A stretch of DNA of 64,000 nt from Candidatus Endomicrobiellum mastotermitis (GTDB lineage: Bacteria > Elusimicrobiota > Endomicrobiia > Endomicrobiales > Endomicrobiaceae), in assembly GCA_031272445.1 (NCBI GenBank), contig JAISTT010000018.1, forward strand, positions 45,605-109,604, in the 5' to 3' direction. Under the pieces are notes generated by a model that saw only the letters and a list, made by a program, of their open reading frames with translations, ran no database searches and was not told the DNA's origin. This document shows positions 63,869 through 64,000 of the stretch, piece by piece (the stretch's first letter is position 1; each line of letters starts with the position of its first letter). Position numbers and translations under genes: made by a program.

Positions 63869-64000
63869 CTAATACAAATATGAAGTTTTTTGTAGTGTTT
63901 TTATATATGCAACAGCTTCTATAGCGTCTCTGGCATAAGCGTCTGCTCTGATTTCTTTTGCAAACTTTTCGGTGACAGCAGCTCCTCCTATAATGACTTT
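63869..64000 (-). CDS. C-terminal end of a cobalamin-binding methyltransferase (methionine synthase-like)
   Basis: The minus-strand frame ends at the stop at 63869-63871 and runs off the right edge. Its 43 visible residues include VIIGGAAVTEKFAKEIRADA and YARDAIEAVAYIK. These match the last helix-strand of a B12-binding domain (VMVGGAPVTEEFAREIGADGY.EDAAEAV), as in MetH or corrinoid proteins of methyltransferase systems. Which of these it is cannot be decided from the fragment. Its presence fits the metF fragment at the left edge. Confidence 0.75.
   Translation of the reverse strand, partial: KVIIGGAAVTEKFAKEIRADAYARDAIEAVAYIKTLQKTSYLY

Overview
This AT-rich window (coding and spacer DNA alike) fits a strictly anaerobic, Gram-negative, host-associated bacterium. 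My best guess is the Elusimicrobiota, close to the termite-gut-flagellate endosymbiont genus Endomicrobium. The reasons are: pyruvate:ferredoxin oxidoreductase in four separate subunits, an H+-translocating pyrophosphatase, O2/ROS defence by rubredoxin, flavodiiron protein, superoxide reductase and rubrerythrin, retained branched-chain and aromatic amino acid synthesis, and long spacers holding decayed genes. The lineage is inference. The gene families are read from motifs in the sequence.

Layout. 1-6.2 kb: end of metF, a frameshifted comM remnant, hppA, a membrane HExxH protein overlapping a polyprenol/diacylglycerol-kinase-like gene, and a polysaccharide deacetylase behind a consensus promoter. 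6.2-7.7 kb is decayed DNA. 7.7-15.1 kb (minus strand): a ZIP metal transporter beside a CDF-like protein without metal ligands, a shortened pyruvate kinase ending in a tandem duplication, RNase H, RmuC, a RecB-like nuclease with Fe-S cysteines, and cardiolipin synthase. 15.2-22.2 kb (plus): aroE, ispD, ispF, a greatly enlarged cysS with internal repeats, rlmB, an ImmA/IrrE peptidase, rplM-rpsI. 22.4-25.1 kb (minus): AEC carrier, guaB, tRNA-Asn. 25.3-30.8 kb: ilvD, ilvB, ilvN, ilvC. 30.8-35.2 kb: a cell-envelope run (PASTA protein, rpe, amidase, murI) plus queD. 35.4-38.7 kb (minus): CCA/poly(A) nucleotidyltransferase, a decayed stretch, a PDZ lipoprotein. 38.8-42.2 kb: a DtxR-type iron regulator and feoAB, with shared candidate operators. 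42.3-48.5 kb: tRNA-Ala, dnaX, recR, porGDAB. 48.6-53.5 kb: aroC-aroK, a small barrel-like protein, accA, fba. 53.8-58.6 kb: an oxygen-defence and Fe-S island. 58.7-64 kb: two methyltransferases, pgi, rlmN, nusB, and the end of a cobalamin-binding protein.

How it works together. Glycolysis (pgi, fba, pyk) feeds pyruvate to PFOR for acetyl-CoA and reduced ferredoxin. AccA starts fatty acid synthesis and hppA recovers energy from pyrophosphate. Iron enters through FeoAB under a DtxR-type regulator and supplies PFOR, dihydroxyacid dehydratase and the Fe-S/rubredoxin island that protects them from oxygen. Neither tRNA gene encodes its 3' CCA, so the CCA-type nucleotidyltransferase at 35.4 kb has an obvious job.

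Most unusual items: an IscS-like protein whose PLP lysine is threonine, paired with IscU inside the oxygen-defence island; a cysteinyl-tRNA synthetase enlarged by about 240 residues of internally repeated helical sequence; a CDF-fold protein with no metal ligands; and a pyruvate kinase whose C-terminal domain is replaced by a 24-residue duplication.
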